From a candidate division Zixibacteria bacterium SM23_73_2 (GTDB lineage Bacteria > Zixibacteria > MSB-5A5 > SM23-73-2): a stretch of 32,607 bases of DNA. Positions 1 through 7,383 of this stretch are shown here, in pieces. Both the position numbers and the translations under genes were made by a program. The stretch covers positions 1 through 32,607 of the forward strand of contig LJUW01000012.1 of assembly GCA_001304315.1 (NCBI GenBank), in the 5' to 3' direction. The notes under the pieces were generated by a model. That model did no database searches, had not been told where the DNA came from, and worked only from the letters and a program-made list of their open reading frames with translations. Each line of letters opens with the position of its first letter. The stretch's first letter is position 1.

Positions 1-1229
1 GGGCTGCGGGAAGAGGAGGCACCGGATGCGTGATGGGATCGAAAAATCTTAAAGCCATTGCGGTCAGGGGAACCAAGATGCCTGAGGTGGCAGATCACGG
101 CCGGTTTATTCAATTTCTCGAAGAGGCAAGGAGAGGTTTCAAGGGAACCGAATCCACAATGCGGTGGAGATATGCTGGAACTGCTGGAGCACTTCCCTGG
201 TCAAGTGGCAGAGGATCTCAGGCAGTGAAAAATTTCAGAGAAGGCACCTTCGAGGAGATTGACCAGATCGGATATGAGGCGGCCAGGCAAAAAGCCTGGA
301 TCAGGGATTTTGCTTGCTTTTGCTGTCCCCTCTCCTGCAAAAAAAGCGGATTTATAAAAACAGGCTCCTATCCTGGTTTGGTGCACGACGGACCCGAGTA
401 CGAGACCGGGACGATGTTTGGATCCAATCTTATGGTATCTGATTTAGGAGGACTTTTAAAGGAGATCTTTGCCGGTGACGATTACGGAATGGACATCATC
501 TCAGCCGGAAACGTTATCGGCTTTTTGATGGAGAACTACGAAAAAGGAAACATCGATAAAACCTTTTTGGATGGAATCGACCTGACCTGGGGAAACGTAG
601 ACGCTGTGCTGAAGACGATCAACAAGATCGCTTATCGGGATGGCATCGGTGATCTTGCCTCCAAAGGGGTAAAGGCACTGACTGAGAAAATCGGAAAGGA
701 CTCACACAAATTCGCCATTCATGTCAAGGGTCATGAACTTGCTGCCTGGAACGTTCACGTCGATCCCGGGATGGGAATAAGTTACGTCACGTCAAACCGC
801 GGCGCCTGTCATCTCAATGGAAGAACTCCGGAGGATCAGGACTCCACCGCCATGATGGATTCCACCGGTGTTTGCCTTTTTGCCAGCGAAGGATTTGGAG
901 AGGACGGTCTGCAAAACCTTCTATCCGCGGTTACCGGAATAGAATGGACCAAAGAGGAGTATTTAAAAGCTGGGGAGCGTATTTTCAATCTGGAAAAGAT
1001 GTTCAACTTCAGAGAGGGTTTCACGCGGGAGGATGACAAACTACCTGATAGATTCTTTGAGGAGCCGTTAAGCACTGGTCCGGGCAAAGGATCGGTCCTG
1101 GACCAAGAAGAATTCAAAAAGCTTTTGGAGGATTACTATCTAAAAAGAGGCTGGGATCCGAAAACGTCCAAACCAGAAAAAGAGAAACTGGAAAGCCTCG
1201 GGCTGGCATTCACCCTCGAATCCAGATAA
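1..1229 (+). CDS. Aldehyde:ferredoxin oxidoreductase family protein, 3' part (5' end outside window)
   Basis: The reading frame is open to the window edge. Codons before the track's GTG start read AAGRGGTGCVMGSKNLKAI, the conserved pterin-binding segment of tungsten-dependent AOR enzymes, so the start at 30 is an artefact and about 200 N-terminal residues are missing. In track numbering, Cys96-x2-Cys99-x3-Cys103 (CFCCPLSC) and Cys282 (STGVCLF) fit the four ligands of the family [4Fe-4S] cluster. GPEYETGTMFGSN, MDIISAGNVIGF and the C-terminal LPDRFFEEPLSTGPGKG are further AOR signatures. The family oxidises aldehydes to acids and passes electrons to ferredoxin in the cytoplasm. The exact subfamily and substrate cannot be told without the N-terminus. 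It converges on the next gene with a shared terminator hairpin between them. Confidence 0.95.
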   Translation, partial: AAGRGGTGCVMGSKNLKAIAVRGTKMPEVADHGRFIQFLEEARRGFKGTESTMRWRYAGTAGALPWSSGRGSQAVKNFREGTFEEIDQIGYEAARQKAWIRDFACFCCPLSCKKSGFIKTGSYPGLVHDGPEYETGTMFGSNLMVSDLGGLLKEIFAGDDYGMDIISAGNVIGFLMENYEKGNIDKTFLDGIDLTWGNVDAVLKTINKIAYRDGIGDLASKGVKALTEKIGKDSHKFAIHVKGHELAAWNVHVDPGMGISYVTSNRGACHLNGRTPEDQDSTAMMDSTGVCLFASEGFGEDGLQNLLSAVTGIEWTKEEYLKAGERIFNLEKMFNFREGFTREDDKLPDRFFEEPLSTGPGKGSVLDQEEFKKLLEDYYLKRGWDPKTSKPEKEKLESLGLAFTLESR

Positions 1230-1360
1230 ATAAATCTATGATGTTATGGTAATCTGAAGGATGTTGAACATAGGAATTCCCTAAGCTTTAATCAATCGGC
1301 ATTTCCTAATGTCGGTACATCAGAAGCAATAAAATATATTTTTATTGAATACCATTGATA

Positions 1361-1387
1361 AAGAAAAGCCCGCATAAAGCGGGCTTT
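1361..1387 (-). terminator. Intrinsic terminator of the His-repeat lipoprotein gene
   Basis: A perfect 9-bp stem (AAAGCCCGC/GCGGGCTTT) with a 5-nt loop lies 22 nt past the minus-strand stop and is followed on that strand by TTTTCTTTAT. On the plus strand it is followed by CTGTTT, so it may also stop transcripts from the AOR gene. Confidence 0.85.
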
Positions 1388-1408
1388 CTGTTTGAATACA
1401 CAAAAAGA

Positions 1409-2179
1409 TTATTCAAAAACCTCATCCAACCTAAGATAAGCCTCATGCATTTGAGTCAACTTATCGATTATCTTTTGATCTTCGTTTTTTTGACATACAT
1501 CAGAAAGCTCCAAAACAGCATTATTCAGCACATCTCTTTTCTCGACAAACTGAAGCTCTATACCCTTGAACTTCTCTGGAAGCTCCGCCATCATCAGAGC
1601 ATCCATTTTTGTCTTAAGTGAGGGTATGGCTGCCTTTATAGCCTGATAATCCTTTTTAGGCATAGCCTGATGCCAGAGCGGGTACAAGACCAGATGAAAA
1701 TCATCCAACTCTTTTATCCTGGGAGCTAAAACCCGTGCCATCTTTTCAAAAGCGGTATGCACATCCTCAACTGCTTGTGCCAGCTCTTTATCATCGCCGA
1801 TTTGTGCGACTATTCCTAACTTTTCAATTGCTATGCTCAAATCTTCCCTTTTGTCCTCAAAATCATCCTTAACAGTGTGATAAAATTGAGGCAGTTCGGC
1901 TTTCATTAGTATTTCCATTGTCCTTTCGAATTCAGGAACCGATTCTTTTATAGACTCAAAATCCGCCTCTGGAAAATATGTATGCCAGACCGGAAATAAA
2001 ACCTCATGAAATTCATTGATTCCCTCAACTTTGGGTTTTTTCATCTTTTCTATTGGAGCTTTCTCTTTCTTGATTTCAGTCTCAGTTTCCTTTGCGCATC
2101 CTGCTAAAAATAAAAAACCAAGCATAAGGGAAAGAATGCTGATCAAAAGTAAACTGGATAAGGTCTTAGATTCTTTCAT
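1409..2179 (-). CDS. Lipoprotein with two tandem His-containing helical repeats, function unknown
   Basis: About 256 residues. The N-terminal hydrophobic segment ends in a lipobox (LAGC, Cys28), so the mature protein should be lipid-anchored; a charged Lys/Glu linker follows. The rest is two copies of a roughly 100-residue, apparently all-helical unit: INEFHEVLFPVWH (from about residue 53) and LDDFHLVLYPLWH (from about residue 157). Each copy also carries AELP, an (E)KR(E)DVL-like helix and a last helix with a histidine (VHTAFEKM; MHEAYLRL). Three histidines per copy (57, 65, 140 and 161, 169, 244 by my count) keep their place, which suggests metal or cofactor binding, though nothing in the sequence proves it. 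GGAG lies 7-8 nt before the ATG. I do not recognise a named family. Confidence 0.85.
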   Translation of the reverse strand: MKESKTLSSLLLISILSLMLGFLFLAGCAKETETEIKKEKAPIEKMKKPKVEGINEFHEVLFPVWHTYFPEADFESIKESVPEFERTMEILMKAELPQFYHTVKDDFEDKREDLSIAIEKLGIVAQIGDDKELAQAVEDVHTAFEKMARVLAPRIKELDDFHLVLYPLWHQAMPKKDYQAIKAAIPSLKTKMDALMMAELPEKFKGIELQFVEKRDVLNNAVLELSDVCQKNEDQKIIDKLTQMHEAYLRLDEVFE

Positions 2180-2618
2180 TTCTATCCTCCACAGGTAAAA
2201 TGGTTACTTGTAGTTACTTTATACGAGAGAAATATTCTATTTTTGAAACTGGCTTTTTTTGAGTCTGTTCTTTTCTGAAAAACTGTAAAAGCAAAGTTAG
2301 TAGAATAAAAAAGCGGAGAGGGAGGGGTTCGAACTAAGCCCCTTTTGTATCTTGGTCTCCTACTTCAAATTAGGTGTTAGGAGCTTGACACTCAGGAATT
2401 TGCCTTTTATGGTTGTTTTGAGTTGTTTTTAGTTATCTTGACTTGAACATGGCACAAATCTGGCATAAGCTATGCTCAGATTGGCAGCGCTATTTTCTTA
2501 ACATTTGGAAAGGAACTGAATAACATAATAGTCAGAAGCTAAAAAGGATACCAGCAGATCAATATTACCGATCAATGGTCACTGTGAGTAATGAGGGCAT
2601 GGTTAAGCATCCATTGCA
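2180..2618. other. Intergenic region with a tRNA-Ser 3'-end copy
   Basis: I found no convincing gene in these 439 bases. The only structured content recognised is the partial tRNA-Ser copy at 2310-2334. A TATAAA hexamer on the minus strand near 2220 could be the -10 of the lipoprotein gene, but no good -35 accompanies it. Confidence 0.6.
2310..2334 (-). repeat. Copy of the tRNA-Ser 3' end (att-like direct repeat)
   Basis: These 25 bases match 3591-3615 at 24 positions and in the same orientation. They cover the acceptor 3' strand, discriminator and T-arm of the intact tRNA-Ser. Upstream tRNA sequence is absent, so this is not a functional gene. Such truncated copies form when an element integrates at a tRNA 3' end. 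Confidence 0.8.
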
Positions 2619-3320
2619 TTATTTTTTGCCCCTTCCAAAAACGATTCCAAAAGATAGGGAGAACTCGGGACTGCTATAGTTCTTCTCCGATCCGATACGT
2701 TTTTTAAAATCGGTAACAAGATAATAGCCAGCACCAGCGCCGAGTGTAAACAATTTGCTGAGTGACAGGTCTATACCTACCGCAAGGCGGGAACCCAGTG
2801 CTGTTTCCGAGTAAGACTCACTTTCAACAATGTTCGCTCCCACTCGGTTTATTGTTGCAGATCCAAAGAAAGGTCCGACAGATGCTAATACATAAGGTCT
2901 CAGAACATCGCTGTCGGTGAGTTTGAAGGGTTGATACTTTACTCCAAACAGTAGCGGTACCACCGTAGCGGTTTCTGTGGATACCTCCGAACCCTGCACT
3001 GAATTAGTAACATCCATGCTAAATAGACCCAAGCTGAAGTTGACCGCCAAATCGTTCTCGATCCAGTAGGTGTAAGCAATTGATCCGAGAAATCCCCTTT
3101 CCTCTACACTGTTTGTTACGCCACCTACGGATACTTCATTCGCTACAGTCACTCCGCCTAAGATTCCTGCGTTCAATGCAGTACCATGTTTGCCACGCAT
3201 TGAATTTGAAATAGATTGGCTTGCAAATTCCTTCTTTTCAGCAGCTGGTAAGGTCTGGGCCGTGACGGAAAAGGGAAAAATCATCAATAGAATCACCGAT
3301 ACGACCTTGAACATAGACAT
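2619..3320 (-). CDS. Outer-membrane beta-barrel protein (OmpW/OMP_b-brl-like)
   Basis: About 233 residues. A signal peptide (VVSVILLMIFPFSVTAQ) is followed by alternating hydrophobic/polar strands typical of an eight-stranded barrel: LNAGILGG, SIAYTYWIENDLAVNFSLGLF, VVPLLFGVKYQPF, RPYVLASVGPFFG, LGSRLAVGIDL, FTLGAGAGYYL and a last strand FSLSFGIVFG. The size and topology fit small OmpW/OmpX-like barrels. The role is unknown. The track starts at a TTG at 3326, but AGGAGG lies 7 nt before the ATG at 3320, so I use that start. The gene is the only one between the intact tRNA-Ser and the truncated tRNA 3'-end copy and may be cargo of a decayed element. Confidence 0.8.
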   Translation of the reverse strand: MSMFKVVSVILLMIFPFSVTAQTLPAAEKKEFASQSISNSMRGKHGTALNAGILGGVTVANEVSVGGVTNSVEERGFLGSIAYTYWIENDLAVNFSLGLFSMDVTNSVQGSEVSTETATVVPLLFGVKYQPFKLTDSDVLRPYVLASVGPFFGSATINRVGANIVESESYSETALGSRLAVGIDLSLSKLFTLGAGAGYYLVTDFKKRIGSEKNYSSPEFSLSFGIVFGRGKK

Positions 3321-3590
3321 GATCAATCCTCCTTTCTCTTAAAATGGCTTCATAAACATGTCACTTCACCTCTTGCAGCCATACCTATAATCCTCACTTA
3401 TTGATTACGAGTGAATCATTTTCAGGTTTCGTTTTTCAGAGAATTCGATACCCCTAAAAACCCAGCCATGATTAGCATTTTGCTACGTGGTAGATTATTT
3501 ACGCTGGACCTACGAGACTCAAACTCACCTAATCGTTGCCCTGAAGATCAAGTCGATACACAGCCCTCACTTATTGTAGCATAAACAATT

Positions 3591-3615
3591 AAAGCGGAGA
3601 GGGAGGGATTCGAAC
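3591..3615 (-). repeat. tRNA-Ser 3'-end copy within the intact tRNA (partner of 2310-2334)
   Basis: Direct repeat of 25 bases, 24 identical to 2310-2334. Together the two copies bracket about 1.25 kb in the order expected of attL and attR around an insertion into a tRNA gene. Confidence 0.75.
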
Positions 3616-3680
3616 CCCCGGTTCCAAAAAGGAACAACGGTTTTCGAGACCGCCCCGTTCGGCCGCTCCGGCACCTCTCC
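3595..3680 (-). tRNA. tRNA-Ser (anticodon CGA)
   Basis: 86 nt. Acceptor GGAGAGG pairs with CCTCTCC, and the discriminator is G, as usual for tRNA-Ser. The anticodon loop CTCGAAA gives CGA. A long variable arm (TTCC-TTTTT-GGAA) marks a class II tRNA. The T-arm is GGGGG-TTCGAAT-CCCTC. CCA is not encoded. A TATAAA hexamer lies about 7 nt upstream, but the place for a -35 is close to the rearranged copy at 3708-3765. Confidence 0.95.
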
Positions 3681-3707
3681 GGTAATTTTTATATCCAATC
3701 AATGCAT

Positions 3708-3765
3708 ACAACGGTTTTTCCGCCTGAGGCGGACCCACCTACGGTGGGCGAGACCTCTCCGGTAA
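3708..3765 (-). pseudogene. Broken 5'-half copy of tRNA-Ser with an inserted palindrome
   Basis: Read on the plus strand, the segment has acaacggtttt, then an inserted block containing ccgcctgaggcgg and cccacctacggtggg, then cgagacc running into acctctccggtaa. The three outer pieces match the intact tRNA-Ser in the same order and orientation. The block therefore splits the anticodon region, and the D-arm is deleted between two acc triplets. It lies just upstream of the intact tRNA. The matches are short, but their order makes chance unlikely. Confidence 0.6.
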
Positions 3766-3825
3766 AAGCAGTTTAAGAGTTTAGAAGTTTATGAGTTTAT
3801 TTGACCATAAAAAAATCCTTTTGGT

Positions 3826-4275
3826 TTATATACGGGTAGCTTTCTCAAATAATTCTTCGGTTTTTTCAAGGTTGGGTTTGAATATTCGAAAACAAAGCAG
3901 GGTTATAACCGCGAAGGCTAAAAACCACCTCAATTCCCCACCTAAAATAAAATACACAAATCCATATATGGTGGGAGATAAAGCTAGGGAGAAAACGACC
4001 AGATTCATCTGTAAAAAACTGTTTTCATCCGGCTCTACCTTAGAGAAAAAATACTTCTTGAAAAAGAATATAAAGAAAATCTCGATAATACTGGCAGCCA
4101 AAAGTATATAAAGAACTATATCAATCGAGCTTATGGGATTTTTCCCCACACCTTTGCTTTTTAAAAAAAGCCCGACTAAAATCAAGATCGCCGGGATGAA
4201 AACATTAAGAAAAAGTCCAAAATAAAGGGTTTTGAAATAAACTTTCTCGATTTTATTCTTTTGGATGTAATCCAT
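3826..4275 (-). CDS. Small four-helix membrane protein, unknown function
   Basis: 149 residues with four hydrophobic segments at about 15-38 (LYFGLFLNVFIPAILILVGL), 50-72, 90-110 and 115-135. Short charged loops separate them and a polar, helical C-terminus (EKTEELFEKA) ends the protein. There is no signal peptide or recognised domain. Its start lies 4 nt past the tadA stop, so the two are very probably co-transcribed, and no separate ribosome binding site is evident. I do not recognise a family, and the link to TadA may be positional only. Confidence 0.7.
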   Translation of the reverse strand: MDYIQKNKIEKVYFKTLYFGLFLNVFIPAILILVGLFLKSKGVGKNPISSIDIVLYILLAASIIEIFFIFFFKKYFFSKVEPDENSFLQMNLVVFSLALSPTIYGFVYFILGGELRWFLAFAVITLLCFRIFKPNLEKTEELFEKATRI

Positions 4276-4279
4276 TTTT

Positions 4280-4753
4280 TCAAATCTTTTTTATCTTGCG
4301 AATCTCTGCAAAAAACTGGTTTAAGAGAATCTGGCAGTTCTTTTCCAAAATCCCGGAAAATATCTTTACCTGGTGATTTAACCGGCTGTCTTGCAAAAGG
4401 TTATAGAGTGATCCGCAGCCTCCCTTTTTAGGATCAGAAGCTCCGAAAAAAAGATTGTCCAGCCTTGCCAAAAGGATGGCTCCAGCACACATAATGCAGG
4501 GCTCAACCGTCGCATAAATGGATGCGCCGGAAAGCCTCCAGGAGTTCAGGTAATTCGAGGCAGCCCCGATAGCTAAAATCTCCGCATGGGCTGTGGGATC
4601 GTTTAGGGTTTCGATTTGATTATGTCCTCTTCCGATAACTTTATTCTCATACACCACCACCGCCCCCACAGGAACCTCCTTTTTTTGAAAAGCCTTCTTA
4701 GCCTCTTTTAAAGCCTCCTTCATCCAGAGCTTTTCCTGATCGCTTTTGTTCAT
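4280..4753 (-). CDS. tadA: tRNA-specific adenosine deaminase TadA
   Basis: 157 residues, normal for the family. It deaminates A34 of tRNA-Arg(ACG) to inosine so that the tRNA can read CGU, CGC and CGA. The zinc deaminase signature is complete: His56-Ala-Glu58 (TAHAEILAI) and Pro-Cys86-x2-Cys89 (EPCIMCAGAI), with VPVGAVVV and the N-terminal MKEALKEAKKA helix as in other TadA proteins. FFGASDPKKGGCGSLYNLL also matches the family. Guanine deaminases share the fold but differ in these segments. The tRNA it should modify is encoded less than 1 kb away on the same strand. Confidence 0.96.
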   Translation of the reverse strand: MNKSDQEKLWMKEALKEAKKAFQKKEVPVGAVVVYENKVIGRGHNQIETLNDPTAHAEILAIGAASNYLNSWRLSGASIYATVEPCIMCAGAILLARLDNLFFGASDPKKGGCGSLYNLLQDSRLNHQVKIFSGILEKNCQILLNQFFAEIRKIKKI

Positions 4754-4788
4754 AAATATCTAAATTAAAAGAAAACTAAATTTTTTAA

Positions 4789-4817
4789 TTGACCAAAAGA
4801 AAAATTTTACTTATATA
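4789..4817 (+). promoter_or_regulatory. Sigma-70 type promoter for the SH3 protein gene
   Basis: TTGACC at 4789-4794 and TATATA at 4812-4817 are separated by 17 bases. Transcription would start about 80 nt before the ATG at 4904. Confidence 0.7.
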
Positions 4818-4903
4818 TAAAAACAAAATTTGACGTTTTTAATTTAAAACTCAGGATATGAAAGTCAAGGCAATTGGTCAATAAAATAAACTCGGAGGAT
4901 AGA

Positions 4904-5368
4904 ATGAAAAAGATTTTTTGGGGAACAGTTATTATCCTTTTTTTACTCGTTAGTTTTTCTTCTTTTTATGTTTTTGCTCAAGAGGAAGGTGCTGAGCCAA
5001 CCTACAGAGATTCTCTGGTTTTCAAGGATGCGGTTTTGATAAAGGACAAAACCAACCTTAGAGCTGGTCCCTCCACCGGACAGTCCGTTGTGGGAAAAGC
5101 GGAGCAGGGGAAAAAGTATTTACTCTTAATTAAAGAGGAGAATTGGACCAAGATAGTTTTTGAGGACACAGTTGCCTGGGTTTACAATCGCCTGATCCAA
5201 GAGGAGGTAAAGGATACCTCGGTGATAAAAGTTGAGGTTCCTCCACCACCTCCACCACCTCCTCCTCCAAAGAGTCAATGGTTTCAAGAAAATATTCATC
5301 TGGTTATTGCTATGGTGATACTGATAGTTTGCTTAGCTTTGATCATAAGCGTGGTCTTAAGAACTTAA
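4904..5368 (+). CDS. Exported SH3-type protein with a C-terminal membrane anchor
   Basis: 154 residues. A signal peptide or N-terminal anchor (ILFLLVSFSSFYVFA) is followed by a bacterial SH3 domain (about 30-100: TNLRAGPSTGQSVVGKAEQGKKYL, ENWTKIVFEDTVAWVYNRLI). After it come a run of ten prolines and one C-terminal transmembrane helix (LVIAMVILIVCLALIISVVL) with only three residues beyond. The SH3 fold in such proteins usually contacts peptidoglycan or envelope proteins; the proline run probably acts as a spacer. The track starts at a TTG at 4874, but GGAGG lies 5 nt before the ATG at 4904. A promoter and a strong terminator make it a single-gene unit. Confidence 0.88.
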   Translation: MKKIFWGTVIILFLLVSFSSFYVFAQEEGAEPTYRDSLVFKDAVLIKDKTNLRAGPSTGQSVVGKAEQGKKYLLLIKEENWTKIVFEDTVAWVYNRLIQEEVKDTSVIKVEVPPPPPPPPPPKSQWFQENIHLVIAMVILIVCLALIISVVLRT

Positions 5369-5426
5369 GAGTTTTCGAAATCTTTATTTTTAAAATAAAC
5401 CTTAAATATTAATTTTAAAAAGTCTA

Positions 5427-5456
5427 ACGCAGGTTGAATCCAACCTGCGTTTTTAT
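5427..5456 (+). terminator. Intrinsic terminator after the SH3 protein gene
   Basis: A perfect 10-bp stem (ACGCAGGTTG/CAACCTGCGT) with an AATC loop is followed by TTTTTAT on the plus strand. Confidence 0.9.
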
Positions 5457-5619
5457 CTAATAAATAAACTGAGAATGTATGGGAGGTGCCCCAGCTTGGG
5501 CAGAGGATTTCACTTTGCTCAATAAGCCTTTCCCTTACATAAATCGCTTCGTCCCATAAAGAGGGACTTATCACAGCGGAGCTTCATCATCGCTAAAATA
5601 TTTATTGATATAAAAAAAA

Positions 5620-5693
<74 letters not shown>

Positions 5694-5705
5694 AATTTAT
5701 CTTAA

Positions 5706-5733
5706 AATATAATCTCTTCTAAAATAATTTCAA
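5706..5733 (-). promoter_or_regulatory. Promoter of tRNA-Arg
   Basis: On the minus strand TTGAAA (5733-5728) and TATATT (5711-5706) are 16 bases apart. The start point would fall only a few bases before the mature tRNA 5' end. Confidence 0.65.
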
Positions 5734-5785
5734 CTTTATTCTGTAATAATTTTACTTAAAGAGTCTACCAAAAGTTAGTGAAAAA

Positions 5786-7285
5786 TCAATAGGTGAAGGT
5801 CAAATAATAAATCTCCCGCTCCCTTTCCACAAACAATACGGCTTTTCTATTACTCTGGATTTTTTCCTCTATCTCTTTAAAATCAGCCACATTCGAAATC
5901 TCCAGGTTGTTAATTCCTTTGATAATATCCTTTTTTCTCAAACCCAATCTGTCCGCCTTGCTTTTTTCCTCAACCGAGGTTATAAAAGCTCCATTGGTAT
6001 CATTTAAATCCAACTGGAAGGCTAACTGGGGAGTGATGTTAGCAACCATCATCCCCAGTTTGCTTCGGTATTCACCCTTAATCTCCGTATCCAGTTTCTC
6101 AGTTTTAAACTGAATCTTTTTAACCTCCCCTTTACGGATATAGGAGATCTCCAACCTTTCACCTGGCTTAGAATAGGTGGTTAGATCCTCCCAATCAAAG
6201 CTGTCCTTTACCTTTTTTTCGTTTACGCTGGTTATGACATCCCCCCTTTTCAATCCTTTTTTCTCAGCCGGAGAGTCGGGATAAACATCGGTTATTATCA
6301 CCCCTTTAGCCCTGTCCAGATTCAGGCTCTGAGCTAAAAGGGGAGTTAAGTTCTGGACCTTCACCCCTGCCCATGATTTGTTAACTTTACCGAATTGGAT
6401 AAGATCGTAAAGCACCCTTTTGGCCTTGTTTATAGGAATGGCAAAACCGATACCTTCGGAGCCCCGGGATGTGGTGAAGATAAAAGTATTTATCCCTATC
6501 ACCTCCCCTCTGGCGTTGACCAGCGGTCCTCCGGAATTGCCCGGGTTTATCGCTGCATCGGTCTGAATCATCTTCCGATAAATCCGCCTCTGCTCCTTCT
6601 CCATCTTGATATCCCGGTTCAAAGCAGAAATCACCCCAACGGTAACAGAAGGATTGGGATCGTCCAGAAGATATCCGAAGGGATTTCCCAGAGCTATTGA
6701 CCATTCGCCGATAATCAGATCGTCGGAGTCGCCCAGGGTTACCTGAGAAAGTTTCTCCGCCTTTATTTTCAGGACCACCAGATCCAAATTCTCATCCGAA
6801 CCCACAATTTCCGCCTCATACTCTTCCCCATTGGTCAAAGTAACCTTGATCTGGTCAGCACCTATTACCACATGCTCGTTGGTCAAAACGTATCCATCCT
6901 CGCTTATTATAAATCCCGATCCCAGCCCGTAGATTTTCTCCTTGTATTCTTTGGGTCCGAAAAATCTCCCCCAGAACTGATTGAAAAACTCATCCTCGAA
7001 AGGAGAAAAAAAAGGCGATTCCCTTACCACCCTGGTCTGAACCACGCTCACCGAGACCACCGAGGGACCCACCGCCTTTGCAGCCTTTACTATCGCATTC
7101 TGGCGCGAGTTTTCTATATCCGAATATTCCGGGTAAGCGTAGGCATTTTCCAAAGGCTTATCCAGAAAACTCAAATCCTTCTTACCCGAACTTTCCTTTT
7201 TGGCATCTGATAAAATCGAGTAGCCGATGCCTGCGGCAATTACACCCAAGAAAAACACCAGAAGAAAACTTACAAATCTATTCAT
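5786..7285 (-). CDS. degP: DegP/HtrA-type periplasmic serine protease with two PDZ domains
   Basis: 499 residues. An N-terminal membrane segment (about 5-25) is followed by a trypsin-like domain with a full triad: His138 (LTNEHVV), Asp168 (NLDLVVLKI) and Ser251 (NPGNSGGPL). PDZ1 (about 300-390, VIITDVYPDSPAEKKGLKRGD) and PDZ2 (about 405-490, AFITSVEEKSKADRLGLRKKD) follow. Family members degrade or refold damaged envelope proteins. The 50-residue stretch between membrane segment and protease is low in structure. GGAG precedes the ATG. The gene follows the sigma/anti-sigma/pseudo-HtrA genes after 98 nt, with a hairpin in the gap, so read-through or partial attenuation would link it to that regulon. 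Whether the N-terminal helix is cleaved is uncertain. Confidence 0.95.
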   Translation of the reverse strand: MNRFVSFLLVFFLGVIAAGIGYSILSDAKKESSGKKDLSFLDKPLENAYAYPEYSDIENSRQNAIVKAAKAVGPSVVSVSVVQTRVVRESPFFSPFEDEFFNQFWGRFFGPKEYKEKIYGLGSGFIISEDGYVLTNEHVVIGADQIKVTLTNGEEYEAEIVGSDENLDLVVLKIKAEKLSQVTLGDSDDLIIGEWSIALGNPFGYLLDDPNPSVTVGVISALNRDIKMEKEQRRIYRKMIQTDAAINPGNSGGPLVNARGEVIGINTFIFTTSRGSEGIGFAIPINKAKRVLYDLIQFGKVNKSWAGVKVQNLTPLLAQSLNLDRAKGVIITDVYPDSPAEKKGLKRGDVITSVNEKKVKDSFDWEDLTTYSKPGERLEISYIRKGEVKKIQFKTEKLDTEIKGEYRSKLGMMVANITPQLAFQLDLNDTNGAFITSVEEKSKADRLGLRKKDIIKGINNLEISNVADFKEIEEKIQSNRKAVLFVEREREIYYLTFTY

Positions 7286-7320
7286 CTTTTCTTTTACTCC
7301 TTTTTTCTTTATTTAAGAAC

Positions 7321-7351
7321 ATAAAAAAAGCATGCATAAAAAGCATACTTT
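7321..7351 (-). terminator. Hairpin with T-tail between the pseudo-HtrA and degP genes
   Basis: On the minus strand AAAGTATGC and GCATGCTTT form a 9-bp stem with one G-U pair and a 7-nt loop, followed by TTTTAT. It could end the sigma operon or attenuate transcription into degP. Only about 32 bases separate it from the preceding stop, leaving little room for a new promoter upstream of it. Confidence 0.6.
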
Positions 7352-7383
7352 ATAATATATACAAGGAAAATGACTAAAAGTTT

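Noticed and set aside
3791-4111. 106-residue plus-strand ORF
   Set aside because: It is a shadow of the membrane protein gene, which shows clear transmembrane periodicity on the minus strand.
5365-5574. 69-residue minus-strand ORF
   Set aside because: It runs through the SH3 gene terminator and through hairpin-rich intergenic sequence and has no ribosome site, so it is more likely repeat DNA than a gene.
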